This document shows, piece by piece, positions 1 through 9,207 of a stretch of 49,360 nt of DNA. Numbering within the stretch: position 1 is the first letter of the stretch; each line of letters starts with the position of its first letter. The position numbers and the translations under genes were made by a program. Source of the stretch: Planctomycetia bacterium (GTDB lineage: Bacteria > Planctomycetota > Planctomycetia > Pirellulales > JACPPG01); the NCBI GenBank assembly GCA_016191115.1, contig JACPPG010000016.1, forward strand, positions 1 to 49,360, in the 5' to 3' direction. Under the pieces are notes generated by a model. It worked only from the letters and a program-made list of their open reading frames with translations, made no database searches and was not told where the DNA came from.

Positions 1-2
1 AT

Positions 3-92
3 CAGCTTACCGCCGAGGGACGCCGCCTTCTTCCCGCCTTCCTCGCCGCCAGAAACGCCAGTGCCGAAAAGCTCCGCGACCTCGCAGCCTAG
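3..92 (+). CDS. C-terminal end of an unidentified protein (partial)
   Basis: An open frame enters from the left edge and stops at TAG (90-92). It encodes about 29 residues rich in Ala, Leu and Arg that end in KLRDLAA, with the look of an amphipathic helix and normal high-GC codon use. The other two forward frames give unlikely peptides. The fragment is too short to identify. The rest of the gene lies outside the window. No gene is seen from 93 to 241. Confidence 0.35.
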   Translation, partial: QLTAEGRRLLPAFLAARNASAEKLRDLAA

Positions 93-241
93 AAAAAATC
101 CTCTCACCCTGCGAAAATCTGAATCGTTTGCAGTGCAGAGGAGTTTGCTTGATGTTGCGGAAAGGCGAGAGGAACGAAGGCTCCAGTACGCTCCGTGTTC
201 TCTTGTGCCTCGGTGACTAGACTCTAGCGACACCAAACCGT

Positions 242-1504
242 CTATGTTCCGGGCCGCGGTTCGGCTTCCGTGACAGGCTTCGCGAGCTTGTGCCGCCATG
301 TGTAGGAAAACGCCCCCAGCAGTTCGCCTTGCTCGGCGGTGTGACATTGCAGGCATTGCTTCAGAGCGCGCAGGGCGCCGAGCGCTCGGAATTTGCGTGG
401 TTCGTCCGCGGTGACCATGTCCTCGCCGCGTCGCAAGGCGTCGAGCGCGTGCTCTTCGAAGGGGTTGATCTCGCGCGTCGCGGCGTCCTTTAATTCCTCC
501 ATTCGCGGCAGGTTTTCGGAAATGTACACACGAGGCTCGTCGAATTTGAGCAGGCTCACCAGCTCCAAGTGGTCCGGCGGAGCTACCGCGCTACCCGCCG
601 CAACCCGGGTCTCGCTCGAGAAGCGATGCGACAAGAAGCCGGCTACTTGATCGCGACTGCGCACTAGTCCGAACCGATCGGCGGAGAGAAAGTCGAGCAC
701 GCCGCCGGCGTGCAGCGTCCACACATCGGACGCGGCGGGAGGATTACCGATCAACAGCGATGGCGCATGCGGTTCGCCTGCCGCAGGCGCGCCGGGATCC
801 GGGCTGGCATCATCGTCCGGCGCGGCACGAGGTTGTGGGACCGGCGGATCATCGCCGCGATTCAGCCGCCACTCGCTCGCCAGGTTCACCATCCGCCCGA
901 CGCCAAACGAAGGACTCTCGATGAACTGTTGGATGGTTTTCTCGTGGAGCTGCTCGAGGGCCAATTGCCGTATGCGGCCGCCTGATTCGAGTCGGCTCTG
1001 AATCTCGTCCCATCTCACGTTAAGGCCCGGGGTCGCCTGGAGCGCGCCTACCGGCGCGTTCGCCTGGTGGCGTGTCGTCTCGTATGCCAAGCGCGGCGCT
1101 AGCGATTGGAAAGGATACCTCGCCGCCAACGCGCGTGCGTCACGGGCTTCGCGAACGGCAAATACGATCGTCACGGCGTAGGCGAATGCGGTAACCGCGA
1201 TCATGGAAAGCCGAAAAACACGTGCCCGCCCACCGACGGCCGCACAAACGCACGTCGCGACGCAAACGCCAACCGCTTGCAAACTGGTGGCCAGCGAAAG
1301 GAACATGCAGAAGGGCGGGAGGAGAAAGGCGGCGATGCCCATCCCCAACACCGCGGGCGTGCGATGCCTCGATCGCGCCATGGCCAACGTGCAGGCCAAA
1401 AAGATCGCCGACCAAATCAGGCTGAAGACGAGCATGTGCACCTCCGCGCCATGTGACGACAAGTGGTCGAGCACGAGCGAGTCGGCCACGAGCAATTGTA
1501 ACAA
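242..1504 (-). CDS. Membrane-anchored protein with a C-terminal CxxCH haem motif
   Basis: The 420-residue protein starts with roughly four hydrophobic segments within residues 20-125, followed by a long hydrophilic region that is probably periplasmic. A single c-type haem attachment motif, CLQCH, lies at about residues 384-388 and is followed by GELLGAFSY. The middle (about 225-265) is rich in Pro and Ala and probably a flexible linker. This arrangement fits a membrane-tethered monohaem sensor or electron-transfer protein. The covalent haem is inferred from the motif; no named family was recognised. It is transcribed toward the left edge, away from the transhydrogenase gene. The start is uncertain: the frame opens with MLQLLVADSLVLDH, and a later Met (HMLVF) is possible. 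Confidence 0.7.
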   Translation of the reverse strand: MLQLLVADSLVLDHLSSHGAEVHMLVFSLIWSAIFLACTLAMARSRHRTPAVLGMGIAAFLLPPFCMFLSLATSLQAVGVCVATCVCAAVGGRARVFRLSMIAVTAFAYAVTIVFAVREARDARALAARYPFQSLAPRLAYETTRHQANAPVGALQATPGLNVRWDEIQSRLESGGRIRQLALEQLHEKTIQQFIESPSFGVGRMVNLASEWRLNRGDDPPVPQPRAAPDDDASPDPGAPAAGEPHAPSLLIGNPPAASDVWTLHAGGVLDFLSADRFGLVRSRDQVAGFLSHRFSSETRVAAGSAVAPPDHLELVSLLKFDEPRVYISENLPRMEELKDAATREINPFEEHALDALRRGEDMVTADEPRKFRALGALRALKQCLQCHTAEQGELLGAFSYTWRHKLAKPVTEAEPRPGT

Positions 1505-1715
1505 ACGACGTGCCGTGTGAATGCCTTGAAAGACGACTCACGCGAGAACATCTTCCATTCGCGCGCTAACGCTGAGTGCGCTCCGCGATGCGATGTTCAA
1601 TCTCGGACGGCCGCGTGCAATCGGACGCCGCGTTGCCGCGGCGGCTAACACGATCGGTGCCCGCAGAGCACCCTACCCCTTATTTACTGCCGCCTACTGC
1701 CCTCTGCCTACTTCT

Positions 1716-3113
1716 TCAAAAAAGCCGGTTGTACCCGTTCAGCGCCGCCACGCGATACGCCTCGGCCATGGTCGGGTAATTGAACGTCGTGTTGATGAAG
1801 TACAGAAGCGAGTTGGCCTTTCCTTCCTGAGCCATGATCGCCTGGCCGATGTGGATGATCTCCGAGGAGTTCGGGCCGAAGCAATGCACGCCGAGGATCG
1901 CAAGCGTCTCACGGTGGAACAATATCTTCAGCATCCCCACTTGCCGGCCGGTGATTTGCGCGCGGGCCAGGTGCTTGAACGCCGCGTGGCCGATCTCGTA
2001 GGGGATCTTCTCCGCCGTCAGGTCGCGCTCGGTGCGGCCGATCGAGCTGATTTCGGGGCTGGTGAAGATGCCGGTGGGGATATCGCGGACCAGGGCCCGT
2101 TCGCTCGCGCCGGTGATGATATGTGCCGAGGCGAAGCGGCCCTGAACGTACGCGGCGCTCGCCAGAGCCGGGAAGCCGATCACGTCCCCCACGGCGTAGA
2201 TGTGCGGCACGGCCGTCTGGAAGTTCTCGTTGACGTCGAGCTGGCCGCGCTGGTTGGGCTGAATGCCGAGCTCTTCCAGGCCCATGTCCTGGGTGTTTCC
2301 GGTGCGGCCGTTGGCCCACAGCAGGATGTCGGTCTTGAGCTGCTTGCCGCTGGCCAGATGCAATACGACGCCGTCGTCGGTGGGCTCGACGCGCTCGGCG
2401 AGCTCGTTGTGGCGGATGAGCACGCCCAGATCGCGCATGTGATAGGCCAGGGCGTCGATGATCTCGTCGTCGAGGAACTCCAGCAGCTTCGCGCGGGTGT
2501 TGACCAGGTTGACCTTGATCGCCAGGTTGCGGAACATGGACGTGTACTCGCAGCCGACGACGCCGGCCCCGTAAATCGTGATCGACTGCGGCGTATAACC
2601 CAGATCGAGGATCGTGTCGCTATCGAAGACGCGCGGGTGCCCGAAATCGACGTCGGCCGGGCGGTACGGGCGCGACCCCGTGGCGATCACAAAGGCATTC
2701 GCGGTGAGACGCTGCTTGGCGTCATTGGCTTCGAGGACCTCGACCGTATGCGCGTCGGCGAAGCGGCCGCGGCCGACGAAGATCGGCACGTGGTTCCGCT
2801 CGTAGAACCCCCTGCGCATCTCGACTTGCTGATCGATCACCTTGCGGGCCGAGCGGCGCAGGTCGGGAAAGGAGAAGTGCAGCGAGACGCCCGCCTCGCG
2901 AAAGAGCGGGTTGTGGTTGGCCTCGGTCACCTGGAAGATTGAGTACCGCAGGGCCTTTGAAGGGATGGTTGCCCAATGGGTGCAGCCGCCGCCGACGCAA
3001 TCGAACTGCTCGACGACGGCGACGCTCTTGCCATGTTTGACGGCCTGCATGGCGGCCCCTTCACCGCCGGGCCCGCTGCCGATCACGACCACGTCAAAAT
3101 GGCATTTGTTCAT
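1716..3113 (-). CDS. sthA: Soluble pyridine nucleotide transhydrogenase SthA
   Basis: This 465-residue FAD protein has the length and layout of SthA, which interconverts NADPH and NADH in the cytoplasm. The N-terminal FAD-binding motif [10 protein letters not shown] is at residues 12-21. The sequence [16 protein letters not shown] (41-56) marks the SthA branch of the flavoprotein disulfide reductases. The second redox cysteine of the lipoamide dehydrogenase CxxxxC pair is replaced, here by Thr, as expected for a transhydrogenase. A second nucleotide-binding fold ([10 protein letters not shown]) and the [13 protein letters not shown] segment follow, then a C-terminal dimerisation domain ending in [12 protein letters not shown]. 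It stands alone in its neighbourhood. A hairpin repeat lies between it and the upstream gene. Confidence 0.93.
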   Translation of the reverse strand: MNKCHFDVVVIGSGPGGEGAAMQAVKHGKSVAVVEQFDCVGGGCTHWATIPSKALRYSIFQVTEANHNPLFREAGVSLHFSFPDLRRSARKVIDQQVEMRRGFYERNHVPIFVGRGRFADAHTVEVLEANDAKQRLTANAFVIATGSRPYRPADVDFGHPRVFDSDTILDLGYTPQSITIYGAGVVGCEYTSMFRNLAIKVNLVNTRAKLLEFLDDEIIDALAYHMRDLGVLIRHNELAERVEPTDDGVVLHLASGKQLKTDILLWANGRTGNTQDMGLEELGIQPNQRGQLDVNENFQTAVPHIYAVGDVIGFPALASAAYVQGRFASAHIITGASERALVRDIPTGIFTSPEISSIGRTERDLTAEKIPYEIGHAAFKHLARAQITGRQVGMLKILFHRETLAILGVHCFGPNSSEIIHIGQAIMAQEGKANSLLYFINTTFNYPTMAEAYRVAALNGYNRLF

Positions 3114-3136
3114 GCGGGTGCTCGGAAAAAACGTGC

Positions 3137-3217
3137 AGGAGGCGACTCCCGTCGCCGATCGCGCCCAAGGAAGTTGGACAATCCTGCTTACTTCATCGAC
3201 GACGGGAGTCGCCTCCT
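3137..3217. repeat. Hairpin repeat, type A (GGAGGCGACTCCCGTCG arms)
   Basis: Two 18-bp arms (3137-3154 and 3200-3217) form a perfect inverted repeat around a 45-bp middle. The same arm recurs at 12913, 13141, 16515 and 34417. It lies between two minus-strand genes and may act as a transcription barrier, although no U-run follows. Confidence 0.85.
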
Positions 3218-3250
3218 ACAATCCCGTTGCACGGGCGGTCGCGTATATGC

Positions 3251-4288
3251 TTACGACTGCTCGCCCGATTGTGAAGGGGGGCGTTGCGTCTCGCCCCGGC
3301 CGCCGAGCCATTTCCGCACGGCATTCCATCCATGGCCCAGCAGTTTGCCGGAAAGCAGGTCTTCCGTGACGGTCGTTTTGCTCGTGGCGAAATTCTGCCA
3401 CACGGCTTCAATGTACGGCGCACTCGACTCGCGGAGCATCACGTACAGCCCACGGCCGCGGATCTCGGCAAGCGCCTCCTCGTAGTGATCGATGACGTGC
3501 CGGTCAAACAGCCGGCCGGCCACGCGGACACCGGACAGGGCGCCGCGGGCGACCGTCTTCATTCGCCCGAGCGTGTATAGCGTCATCGCGCCGGAGACTT
3601 CCAAACGGCTCACCCCTTCGCGCCCGGCGATGTCGCGGACCTCGTTCCACACCCGCGCGATCTCGGCCTGCGGAATGACGCTCGCCGGGTCGATCGACCG
3701 CAGGGCCTCGCGCGTTTGGGCGATGGATTCCCGCAGCCCGTCCACCGACAAGGGGGGCGTGTCGAAGGCGCTGGCGGTCGCGCCGGAGGCGGCGGCCACG
3801 GCCGTCAGGAGGTCGTCGACGTGGTGGATCGCGCTGGCTTCGTCGATGACGCCCTGCTCTCGCAGCTCGTCGGCCAGCTCCTTCAAGTACGTCTGCGACC
3901 CGTAGGCGATGTCGCTGACCGCGGCCAAGAGCATCAAGGGAGAGAGGTGCAGCGTGGCCAGCCCCGCCATCTCGACGAAGTTGCCGATCGCCTTGCGGGC
4001 GACAAAGTTCTCGACCTTGGGCCCCGCGCCCGCGGCGTCCTTGCGGGCGACGCCGCCCACGTCCTCGGCCATGAAGTCGAGCATCTGCTGGACCATCACC
4101 GAGTAGGTCTTCGAGTTCTGGAAGGCCTGCGGCACCAGCAGGGCCGCGCTTTCGCGCACCGCGCCGGCGGCCACGGCGCTACCGGACCGGAGAGCCCGCT
4201 CGGGCAGGGAGAGCCCGTAGCGCAGGTATTTGACGACGGCGCTATAGCTTGGGTCGGGGGGCGTTTTTGCCTGTCGTTCGTCGGTCAT
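3251..4288 (-). CDS. Conserved-looking hypothetical protein, 345 aa
   Basis: This is a well-formed reading frame with coding-like composition and an ATG start at MTDERQAKTPP. The protein is mostly helical and has no signal peptide. There is a hydrophobic stretch around residues 105-125 (MAGLATLHLSPLMLLAAV) that could be a buried helix or a weak membrane segment. The C-terminal part has alternating charged helices (EEALAEIRGRG) and a polar tail. No catalytic motif was recognised, and no function is proposed. It is upstream of sthA on the same strand, separated by a hairpin repeat. Confidence 0.6.
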   Translation of the reverse strand: MTDERQAKTPPDPSYSAVVKYLRYGLSLPERALRSGSAVAAGAVRESAALLVPQAFQNSKTYSVMVQQMLDFMAEDVGGVARKDAAGAGPKVENFVARKAIGNFVEMAGLATLHLSPLMLLAAVSDIAYGSQTYLKELADELREQGVIDEASAIHHVDDLLTAVAAASGATASAFDTPPLSVDGLRESIAQTREALRSIDPASVIPQAEIARVWNEVRDIAGREGVSRLEVSGAMTLYTLGRMKTVARGALSGVRVAGRLFDRHVIDHYEEALAEIRGRGLYVMLRESSAPYIEAVWQNFATSKTTVTEDLLSGKLLGHGWNAVRKWLGGRGETQRPPSQSGEQS

Positions 4289-4310
4289 GCGACTTCAATA
4301 GCCGAAAGGG

Positions 4311-4502
4311 AATGAACCGCCAAGTCGCCAAGACGATAAGTCAGGGTCATTCTGTTTTTCAAAATGGCGAGGCGGGAAAATGGGACTGGCTCCGAGCATA
4401 AACAGCGCAAGTCCTTTCAGACCAACGTTGCGTCTCGGTGCCTGTCCCACTTTCCCGCCGGTGCGCCGCCGGCAAGCTTGACGGCGACCTTGGCGGTTCA
4501 TT
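4311..4502. repeat. Outer inverted repeat interrupted by a MITE copy
   Basis: The arm AATGAACCGCCAAGTCGCC (4311-4329) is matched on the opposite strand at 4483-4502, with one extra base. The 157-bp-family element at 4342-4481 sits between the arms. The arms belong to the widespread intergenic type with the core ACCGCCAAG. This suggests one repeat inserted into another. Confidence 0.65.
4342..4481 (-). mobile_element. MITE-like element, copy 1 (truncated)
   Basis: This copy begins with the terminal sequence CAGGGTCATTCTG and runs colinear with the family to GGCAAGCTTGA. The last 17 bases of the full element are missing, so no target duplication can be scored. Orientation '-' is relative to the reference copy at 6180. 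Confidence 0.85.
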
Positions 4503-4520
4503 CTCCGGCGCCGCCCAAAA

Positions 4521-5873
4521 TTACTGCCCCGCAGGCAGCCGGGCCGGGAGGCCGCCCCACACGACTTGCGGCAGGTGACCTTCGTAGCCCATCAGGTTCT
4601 CGGCCGGATTATCGACGATGCTTCCCAGGATCAACACGCGATCGTGCTCCTTGATCACGGGCTGCGCCGGCCGCCAACTGACAACGGTGACCACTTTGGG
4701 AAGCCCAAAGAGCACGACGCGCATCGTGTACAGGTTTCCCTCGCGCGAGAGTTGCTGGACGGTGCCAGCCAGGGCGATGCCGTTCTGTTTGCGGTTAGCT
4801 TCGTCGAGTTGAAATCCCGCCAGGCGCCCGATCGACTCCGCGGCGCGCTGATCGGCGCCGATGCCCGCCAGCACACCTTGCAGCCCCTCTCTGAGCGCCG
4901 GCGCATTCGAGTCACCGCTCGTGACGAACGTTACGACCTCGGCCAGATGACACATTCGGCTGTAGGCCTCGGGCGTCATCTTCGTGACGGGCTTCCCGCC
5001 GCATGTATCGCAGACGATGCGCCGCTCGGCGGTTTGCTCGATCTTTTCGCCGCTTCGCTCGCGCGTGCCCGTGACCACGGTCCGCGTAACGTAGCCGGTG
5101 GAATGGCACGCCGGGCAACCCAGGGAGCCCGCCGCATCGGCCAGTGCCAGGGCCAGTTCGTCGGTCGAGTGGGGGGTGAACTCCTTGGGACCGAAAGGCG
5201 CAGGCTGGGCGGCCGCCTCGTTTTCTGGCGCGGCAGCGGAGGGCGGGTCTGTCGCAGGCGCCACCGGAGGCGCGGGCGTGCCGAAGGGCGCCGCTTTGTC
5301 CGGCGGCGGGCCCACGGGCGGCGCATCGCCCGGTGCCACGGGCAGGTCCACGGCAGGTGGCTCGTCGGGCGCGTCGAGCAAGTCCTTCAACTCGCGCCCT
5401 CGTTTTTGGTCGCCATCCTTAACCGGCCCACCGCCGAAGCGTGGCAATGGCGCCATGACCCAAGCCGGTAGACGGCCGGCGATGTTGAGGAAGTCGTACT
5501 GCGGCCCGCCAAAACGAAGCAGCCCCAGGTAGCCCAGCGACAGGCCCAGCAATCCGCCGCCGACGATGCCCACCAGGTGCGCAAAGACGCTGGGCTGCTT
5601 CCGCTGCGGGCGGGGCGGAACGGCGATCGGTTCGGTGTCCCATTCGAGCGGCGCTTCGACGCGCGACAGATGCGGGCCCACCGCCGCGGTGATCATCGGG
5701 TGCGGGTGCTCGATGGGAATCGCCTCGGGCGGGGCCGGAATGCTCGCCTCCAAGACGTCGGCGACTGCGAACGGCGTACCGCACCGCGGACAGCGCATCT
5801 GGTCTGAGGCCTGCGCCGATCCTGGAATCAGGAGGTCGCCTTGGCACGAAGGGCAGGACGAGATGCGAGACAT
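4521..5873 (-). CDS. Zinc-ribbon membrane protein of unknown function
   Basis: The 450-residue protein begins with a paired CxxC zinc ribbon (CPSC at about 8-11, CPRC at about 29-32) of the kind seen in planctomycete and myxobacterial regulators. A hydrophobic glycine-rich segment (HLVGIVGGGLLGLSLGYLG, about residues 98-116) should span the membrane. A long Pro/Ala-rich stretch follows. There is then a second cysteine cluster, CPACHSTG and CDTCGGK (about 254-294), which resembles the CxxCxGxG zinc-binding repeats of DnaJ. The C-terminus looks like a mixed beta domain. A structural or regulatory role at the membrane is plausible but not shown. The ATG at 5873 precedes the first zinc ribbon closely. 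Confidence 0.65.
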   Translation of the reverse strand: MSRISSCPSCQGDLLIPGSAQASDQMRCPRCGTPFAVADVLEASIPAPPEAIPIEHPHPMITAAVGPHLSRVEAPLEWDTEPIAVPPRPQRKQPSVFAHLVGIVGGGLLGLSLGYLGLLRFGGPQYDFLNIAGRLPAWVMAPLPRFGGGPVKDGDQKRGRELKDLLDAPDEPPAVDLPVAPGDAPPVGPPPDKAAPFGTPAPPVAPATDPPSAAAPENEAAAQPAPFGPKEFTPHSTDELALALADAAGSLGCPACHSTGYVTRTVVTGTRERSGEKIEQTAERRIVCDTCGGKPVTKMTPEAYSRMCHLAEVVTFVTSGDSNAPALREGLQGVLAGIGADQRAAESIGRLAGFQLDEANRKQNGIALAGTVQQLSREGNLYTMRVVLFGLPKVVTVVSWRPAQPVIKEHDRVLILGSIVDNPAENLMGYEGHLPQVVWGGLPARLPAGQ

Positions 5874-6168
5874 GCAAAACTCCGGCCGGCTCTTCTCGGG
5901 ACCGTACCTGTTAGTTTATCAGCGGCCGGCGAAGTCCGCCTATAGCGGCAAACTGCGGGAATTGCGGAGGATTGGCACTACACCGATGGTCCGCCGTGCA
6001 GGGAAGTGGCTGCCTCCGGCGCGAGCCAACCATTCGCCTGCGAAGCCCAGGGGCGGCGACCCTTGGGAATTGGGGCGATCGCGGGTTCCGCTCCGCGCTC
6101 AACCAATGACCTCGCGGATCGGCCGGCTTGCGGCCGATTTCCAGCCGCTCGCGGCCGGTCACTTCCAG
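5874..6168. other. Intergenic stretch without recognised genes
   Basis: No frame here looks coding. The sequence carries short GC-rich repeats of the words CCAGCCGC and GCGGCCG near 6120-6175 and leads directly into the target site of MITE copy 2. Confidence 0.5.
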
Positions 6169-6347
6169 CCGCAAGGGATCAGGGCCGTTCACAGATTCAA
6201 GCTTGCCGGCGGCGCACCGGCGGGAAAGTGGGACAGGCACCGAGACGCAACGTTGGTCTGAAAGGACTTGCGCTGTTTATGCCCGGAGCCAGTCCCATTT
6301 TCCCGCCTCGCCATTTTGAAAAACAGAATGACCCTGCCGCAAGGGAT
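6169..6347. repeat. Target-site direct repeat around MITE copy 2
   Basis: CCGCAAGGGAT occurs at 6169-6179 and again at 6337-6347, immediately outside the 157-bp element. This is an exact direct repeat of at least 10 bp, the signature of a transposition event. Confidence 0.85.
6180..6336 (+). mobile_element. MITE-like element, copy 2 (full length, reference)
   Basis: This is a full 157-bp copy. Its ends are CAGGGCCGTTC on the left and GAATGACCCTG on the right, which form an imperfect terminal inverted repeat. Inside, two 26-bp arms (from GGCGGGAAAGTGGGACAGG and its near-complement in CCAGTCCCATTTTCCCGCC) can fold into one long hairpin. It contains no transposase. Exact target duplications flank it. 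Confidence 0.92.
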
Positions 6348-6355
6348 CGAGGCTA

Positions 6356-6385
6356 TTGAATTGGCGATGCGCGGATCGGTATAAT
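6356..6385 (+). promoter_or_regulatory. Candidate sigma-70 type promoter
   Basis: TTGAAT (6356-6361) and a perfect TATAAT (6380-6385) are separated by 18 bp. Transcription would start near 6392 and run about 330 nt before the response-regulator start codon at 6723. Assignment is by motif only. Confidence 0.5.
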
Positions 6386-6581
6386 CCGCCACAGTCCAAC
6401 CATTCTAAGAATTCCGGCCGGCCTCGACGCCACCGCATGGGTTCGGGAGGTCAGTCGAATGGTCGGAGTGCAAAGTTGTGGTCCGACAACGCAGGCGGAT
6501 GCATTTTAGCGCGATAGGACCATCAGAGAACTGACGTCGTTTTTCAACGGGAGCGACGTCTTTGCGAAACGCGCATGTCGT

Positions 6582-6626
6582 GCGCTGGGTATCTTTGTTC
6601 GCCCAGCGCATCGCGGGCCGATGCGC
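6582..6626 (+). promoter_or_regulatory. Overlapping, mutually exclusive hairpins in the leader
   Basis: GCGCTGGG (6582-6589) pairs with CCCAGCGC (6602-6609). GCGCATCG (6606-6613) pairs with CGATGCGC (6619-6626). The two 8-bp stems share bases 6606-6609, so only one can form completely. Such an arrangement is typical of leaders that switch structure, but no ligand or partner is known. Confidence 0.4.
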
Positions 6627-6722
6627 GGAGGACGGTTTGTGCCGCGAGTGCCGTGAAACAGGGAAGAGCGGCGCCACTGCTGAAATCCGTTGATCGTAAC
6701 TTCGACTGGCCCAGGGGCCTGT

Positions 6723-7091
6723 ATGTCGAAGGTGCTAGTCATTGACGACGAGCCCGGCTATCGCGCAAGCCTGGAGTTCTTCCTGACCCAGGCGGGTAAT
6801 CGCGTCGTCACCGCGGGCACGGCGGCCGAGGCGGTCGAGTTGGCCGCCGACTTTCAGCCCGAGGTGCTCGTGGCCGATTGGCTGCTGGGCGAGCAACAGA
6901 CGGGCCTGGACGTCGCCCGGCGGCTGCAGTCGCTGATCCCCGCCTTGCAAACGATCATCATCACGGCCCTGTCGGAAGACGAGGTCCGCCAGAAAGCAAC
7001 CGAGGCGGACGTCTTTCAATGCGTGGAAAAGCCGTTCGAGCCAGGGGCACTGGTGGACGCGGTGCGCAGGGCGGCGTCCCAATCTGATTGA
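6723..7091 (+). CDS. Stand-alone response regulator receiver domain
   Basis: The 122-residue protein is a single CheY-like receiver domain. It has the acidic pair at residues 8-9 (VIDDE), a phosphoacceptor Asp at 52 (VADW), the conserved Thr in IIITAL and the Lys in CVEKPFEP. There is no output domain, so it should act by protein contact, like CheY or Spo0F. Met at 6723 is chosen because MSKVLVIDDE is the canonical receiver start; an in-frame upstream ATT/ATG extension looks non-coding. No histidine kinase lies next to it. A long structured leader precedes it. Confidence 0.85.
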   Translation: MSKVLVIDDEPGYRASLEFFLTQAGNRVVTAGTAAEAVELAADFQPEVLVADWLLGEQQTGLDVARRLQSLIPALQTIIITALSEDEVRQKATEADVFQCVEKPFEPGALVDAVRRAASQSD

Positions 7092-7370
7092 GCTGTGCTC
7101 TGCCCGCGTCGTTTGGCGCACCGCCAAGCCCCGCGCCCAAGAAGGGGCGGATTGCGGAACATACGCCCTGCAGGTGAAAATCGGGCTATTGCGCGCGTCG
7201 CCGCGAACCTCGTTTTCGCGGCATACGCGCGTCGGTGCTGGCGAGCGGCCGAGACCCACAGGACACACATGCCCGGCAATCCCACAACGATCCATCACCA
7301 AACACCGCGGCGGGCGGAGGGCCGGCAGGATGTCCCCGAGCGGTCCAGCCGTTCCGAAGGGCCTCGCGCG

Positions 7371-8990
7371 ATGCCAAGGTGGGCTGTAGCCTTATTGGTA
7401 TTGGCCGCATGCCTGGTCACGCTCGGCTACGCGCTGTTCACCGGCCATATCTGGGAAGATTCGTTCATCACGCTGCGGCACAGCGAGAATCTGCTCCAGG
7501 GAGAGGGACTCGTCTATAACCCGGGCGAGCGGGTGCACGGGTTCACATCGCCCATCAACGTGTTATTGCTCGCGGCGGCGCACCTGGTTACGGGACAATC
7601 ATCCTACGATGCGACGTTCTGGGCGTATCGCGTCGCGTGTATCGCCGCGTTCGCCGCGGGCGGGGTGCTGCTCGTCAAACGAATCTGGGACGCGTTTCCG
7701 GGCGACGCGAACCCGGCCTGGTTCGCGGCCTTCCTCTATCTGTTTAGTCTGAAGAGCGTCGCCTTCACCACAAACGGAATGGAGACCGCCTTCGTGCTCC
7801 TGTTCCTCGCGGGGACCGTCTACTTGCTCGTGCGCGACGAACCGGGCCGCTGGCTCGCGCGAGGCCTCTGTTGGGCCGGCTTGATGTGGACCCGTCCGGA
7901 CGGCTGCGTGTACATAGCGGCATTGGGCCTGGCCGATGCGATTTTTTCGCCGTCCCCCAAGCGCCAACTCCTCCCATCGCTTGCCAAGAGCGCGGTCGTC
8001 TGCGCGGTCGTCTACGGGCCGTGGTTCGCGTGGGCCTGGACTTACTATGGGTCGCCCGTGCCGCACACCGTGGTCGCCAAGAGCCTGGTCGAGACCGGAG
8101 CGCTGGGCCAGTTTCTCGGCTACATGGACAATCTGCTCTTCTACTTCTTGAACCACCAAGGGGAGATGTTCCGGCCGATTTATGCCGGACTGGGGGATGG
8201 CAACTACTTCGCCGGTCGCCTCGGCTCATGGCCGCTCAACGGGCTCACGCGCGCCGCCGGCATCTTTTGCACGGCCTATTGGCTGCTTCCGGTCAACGAT
8301 CGGCTGGGCCGCGCCGCGTCGCTGTCGTTCGCCATTGTCGGGGTCTATTTTGCGTTCATGATGATGCCCAGCCCTTGGTATCTGCCTCCCGAGGAGTTGC
8401 TTGGCATGGTGACATTGACGTGCGGCATCGTGACGCTTTCCGCCGCGGCATGCCGGCGGTGGTATCCGCGGGCGGGAGGACGCATCCGGTCGTTGCCGGC
8501 AGCCGTGCTGTTTGTCGTCTTGGCGGCGGGCCAGGTTGCGCTCTTTGGCCTGAACGCCTGGCAGATGAAGATCCAGCAGGCCGAAGTCGAGATGGGCAAC
8601 CGGGCTGTAGTCGGCAACTGGCTGCGCGATCATGGCCAATCGACCGACAGCGTGTATCTCGAGCCCCTCGGATACATCGGCTACTTCAGTCGCATGCGGA
8701 TGGTCGACTGGCCCGGCCTGGTGGCGCCGCAGGTCGTGAAACTGCGCGGAGAGCGTTTCGACCGATACAGCATCATGCTCGAACTCATGCCTGATTGGGT
8801 CGTATTGCGCCGAGGCGAGATCAATCAACTGCACGCAGCCGGTTTGCGGGCGGACTTCGAGCGGAATTATGTGCTCGCCGAGCAGTTCGACGTGACGCAG
8901 GCGCTGGATAGCTACCGATTCCTGCCGGGCAAGCCGTACGTCTATTCCGACGCGGTGTTCGCCGTGTTTCGGCGGAAGTCGACGCCCTGA
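7371..8990 (+). CDS. Polytopic membrane glycosyltransferase (GT-C type)
   Basis: The 539-residue protein has about ten hydrophobic segments. In the first periplasmic loop it has the acidic motif of GT-C polyprenyl-phosphate sugar transferases: WEDSFITLRHSENL, followed by GLVYNPGERVHGFTSP. Bacterial relatives with this pattern transfer sugars from lipid-phosphate donors to envelope glycans or proteins. Donor and acceptor are unknown here. The C-terminal part is soluble and ends in VFAVFRRKS. The frame is open from 7095. Met at 7371 is preferred because it starts directly at the first membrane segment; Met at 7269 is possible and would add 34 polar residues. Confidence 0.75.
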   Translation: MPRWAVALLVLAACLVTLGYALFTGHIWEDSFITLRHSENLLQGEGLVYNPGERVHGFTSPINVLLLAAAHLVTGQSSYDATFWAYRVACIAAFAAGGVLLVKRIWDAFPGDANPAWFAAFLYLFSLKSVAFTTNGMETAFVLLFLAGTVYLLVRDEPGRWLARGLCWAGLMWTRPDGCVYIAALGLADAIFSPSPKRQLLPSLAKSAVVCAVVYGPWFAWAWTYYGSPVPHTVVAKSLVETGALGQFLGYMDNLLFYFLNHQGEMFRPIYAGLGDGNYFAGRLGSWPLNGLTRAAGIFCTAYWLLPVNDRLGRAASLSFAIVGVYFAFMMMPSPWYLPPEELLGMVTLTCGIVTLSAAACRRWYPRAGGRIRSLPAAVLFVVLAAGQVALFGLNAWQMKIQQAEVEMGNRAVVGNWLRDHGQSTDSVYLEPLGYIGYFSRMRMVDWPGLVAPQVVKLRGERFDRYSIMLELMPDWVVLRRGEINQLHAAGLRADFERNYVLAEQFDVTQALDSYRFLPGKPYVYSDAVFAVFRRKSTP

Positions 8991-9012
8991 TCCACGCCCT
9001 CGCCTGGCGGCC

Positions 9013-9150
9013 CAGGGCCGTTCACAGATTCAAGCTTGCCGGCGGCGCACCGGCGGGAAAGTGGGACAGGCACCGAGACGAAACGTTGGTCTGAAAGGGC
9101 TTGCGCTGTTTATGCTCGGAGCCAGTCCCATTTTCCCGCCTCGCCATTTT
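9013..9150 (+). mobile_element. MITE-like element, copy 3 (right end missing)
   Basis: It starts with CAGGGCCGTTCACAG and matches the family up to CTCGCCATTTT at 9150. The last 19 bases are replaced by unrelated sequence, so no flanking duplication is expected. It lies between the glycosyltransferase and the cytochrome gene. Confidence 0.85.
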
Positions 9151-9207
9151 ACTGCCGTTGGGGTTCTGCGCTACCCTCGCGGCACCCTCCCTACCACCGG
9201 CTCGCCC

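Noticed and set aside
1593..2942. Long plus-strand frame opposite sthA
   Set aside because: It is the antisense shadow of a clear SthA gene. High GC makes long antisense frames common; similar ones opposite glmS (20017-22119), the acylase (14298-16115) and transketolase were rejected too.
9061..9207. Upstream extension of the cytochrome gene (MGQAPRRNVGLKGLALF...)
   Set aside because: These codons lie in MITE copy 3. The same peptide appears at every MITE copy and is not a conserved protein start.
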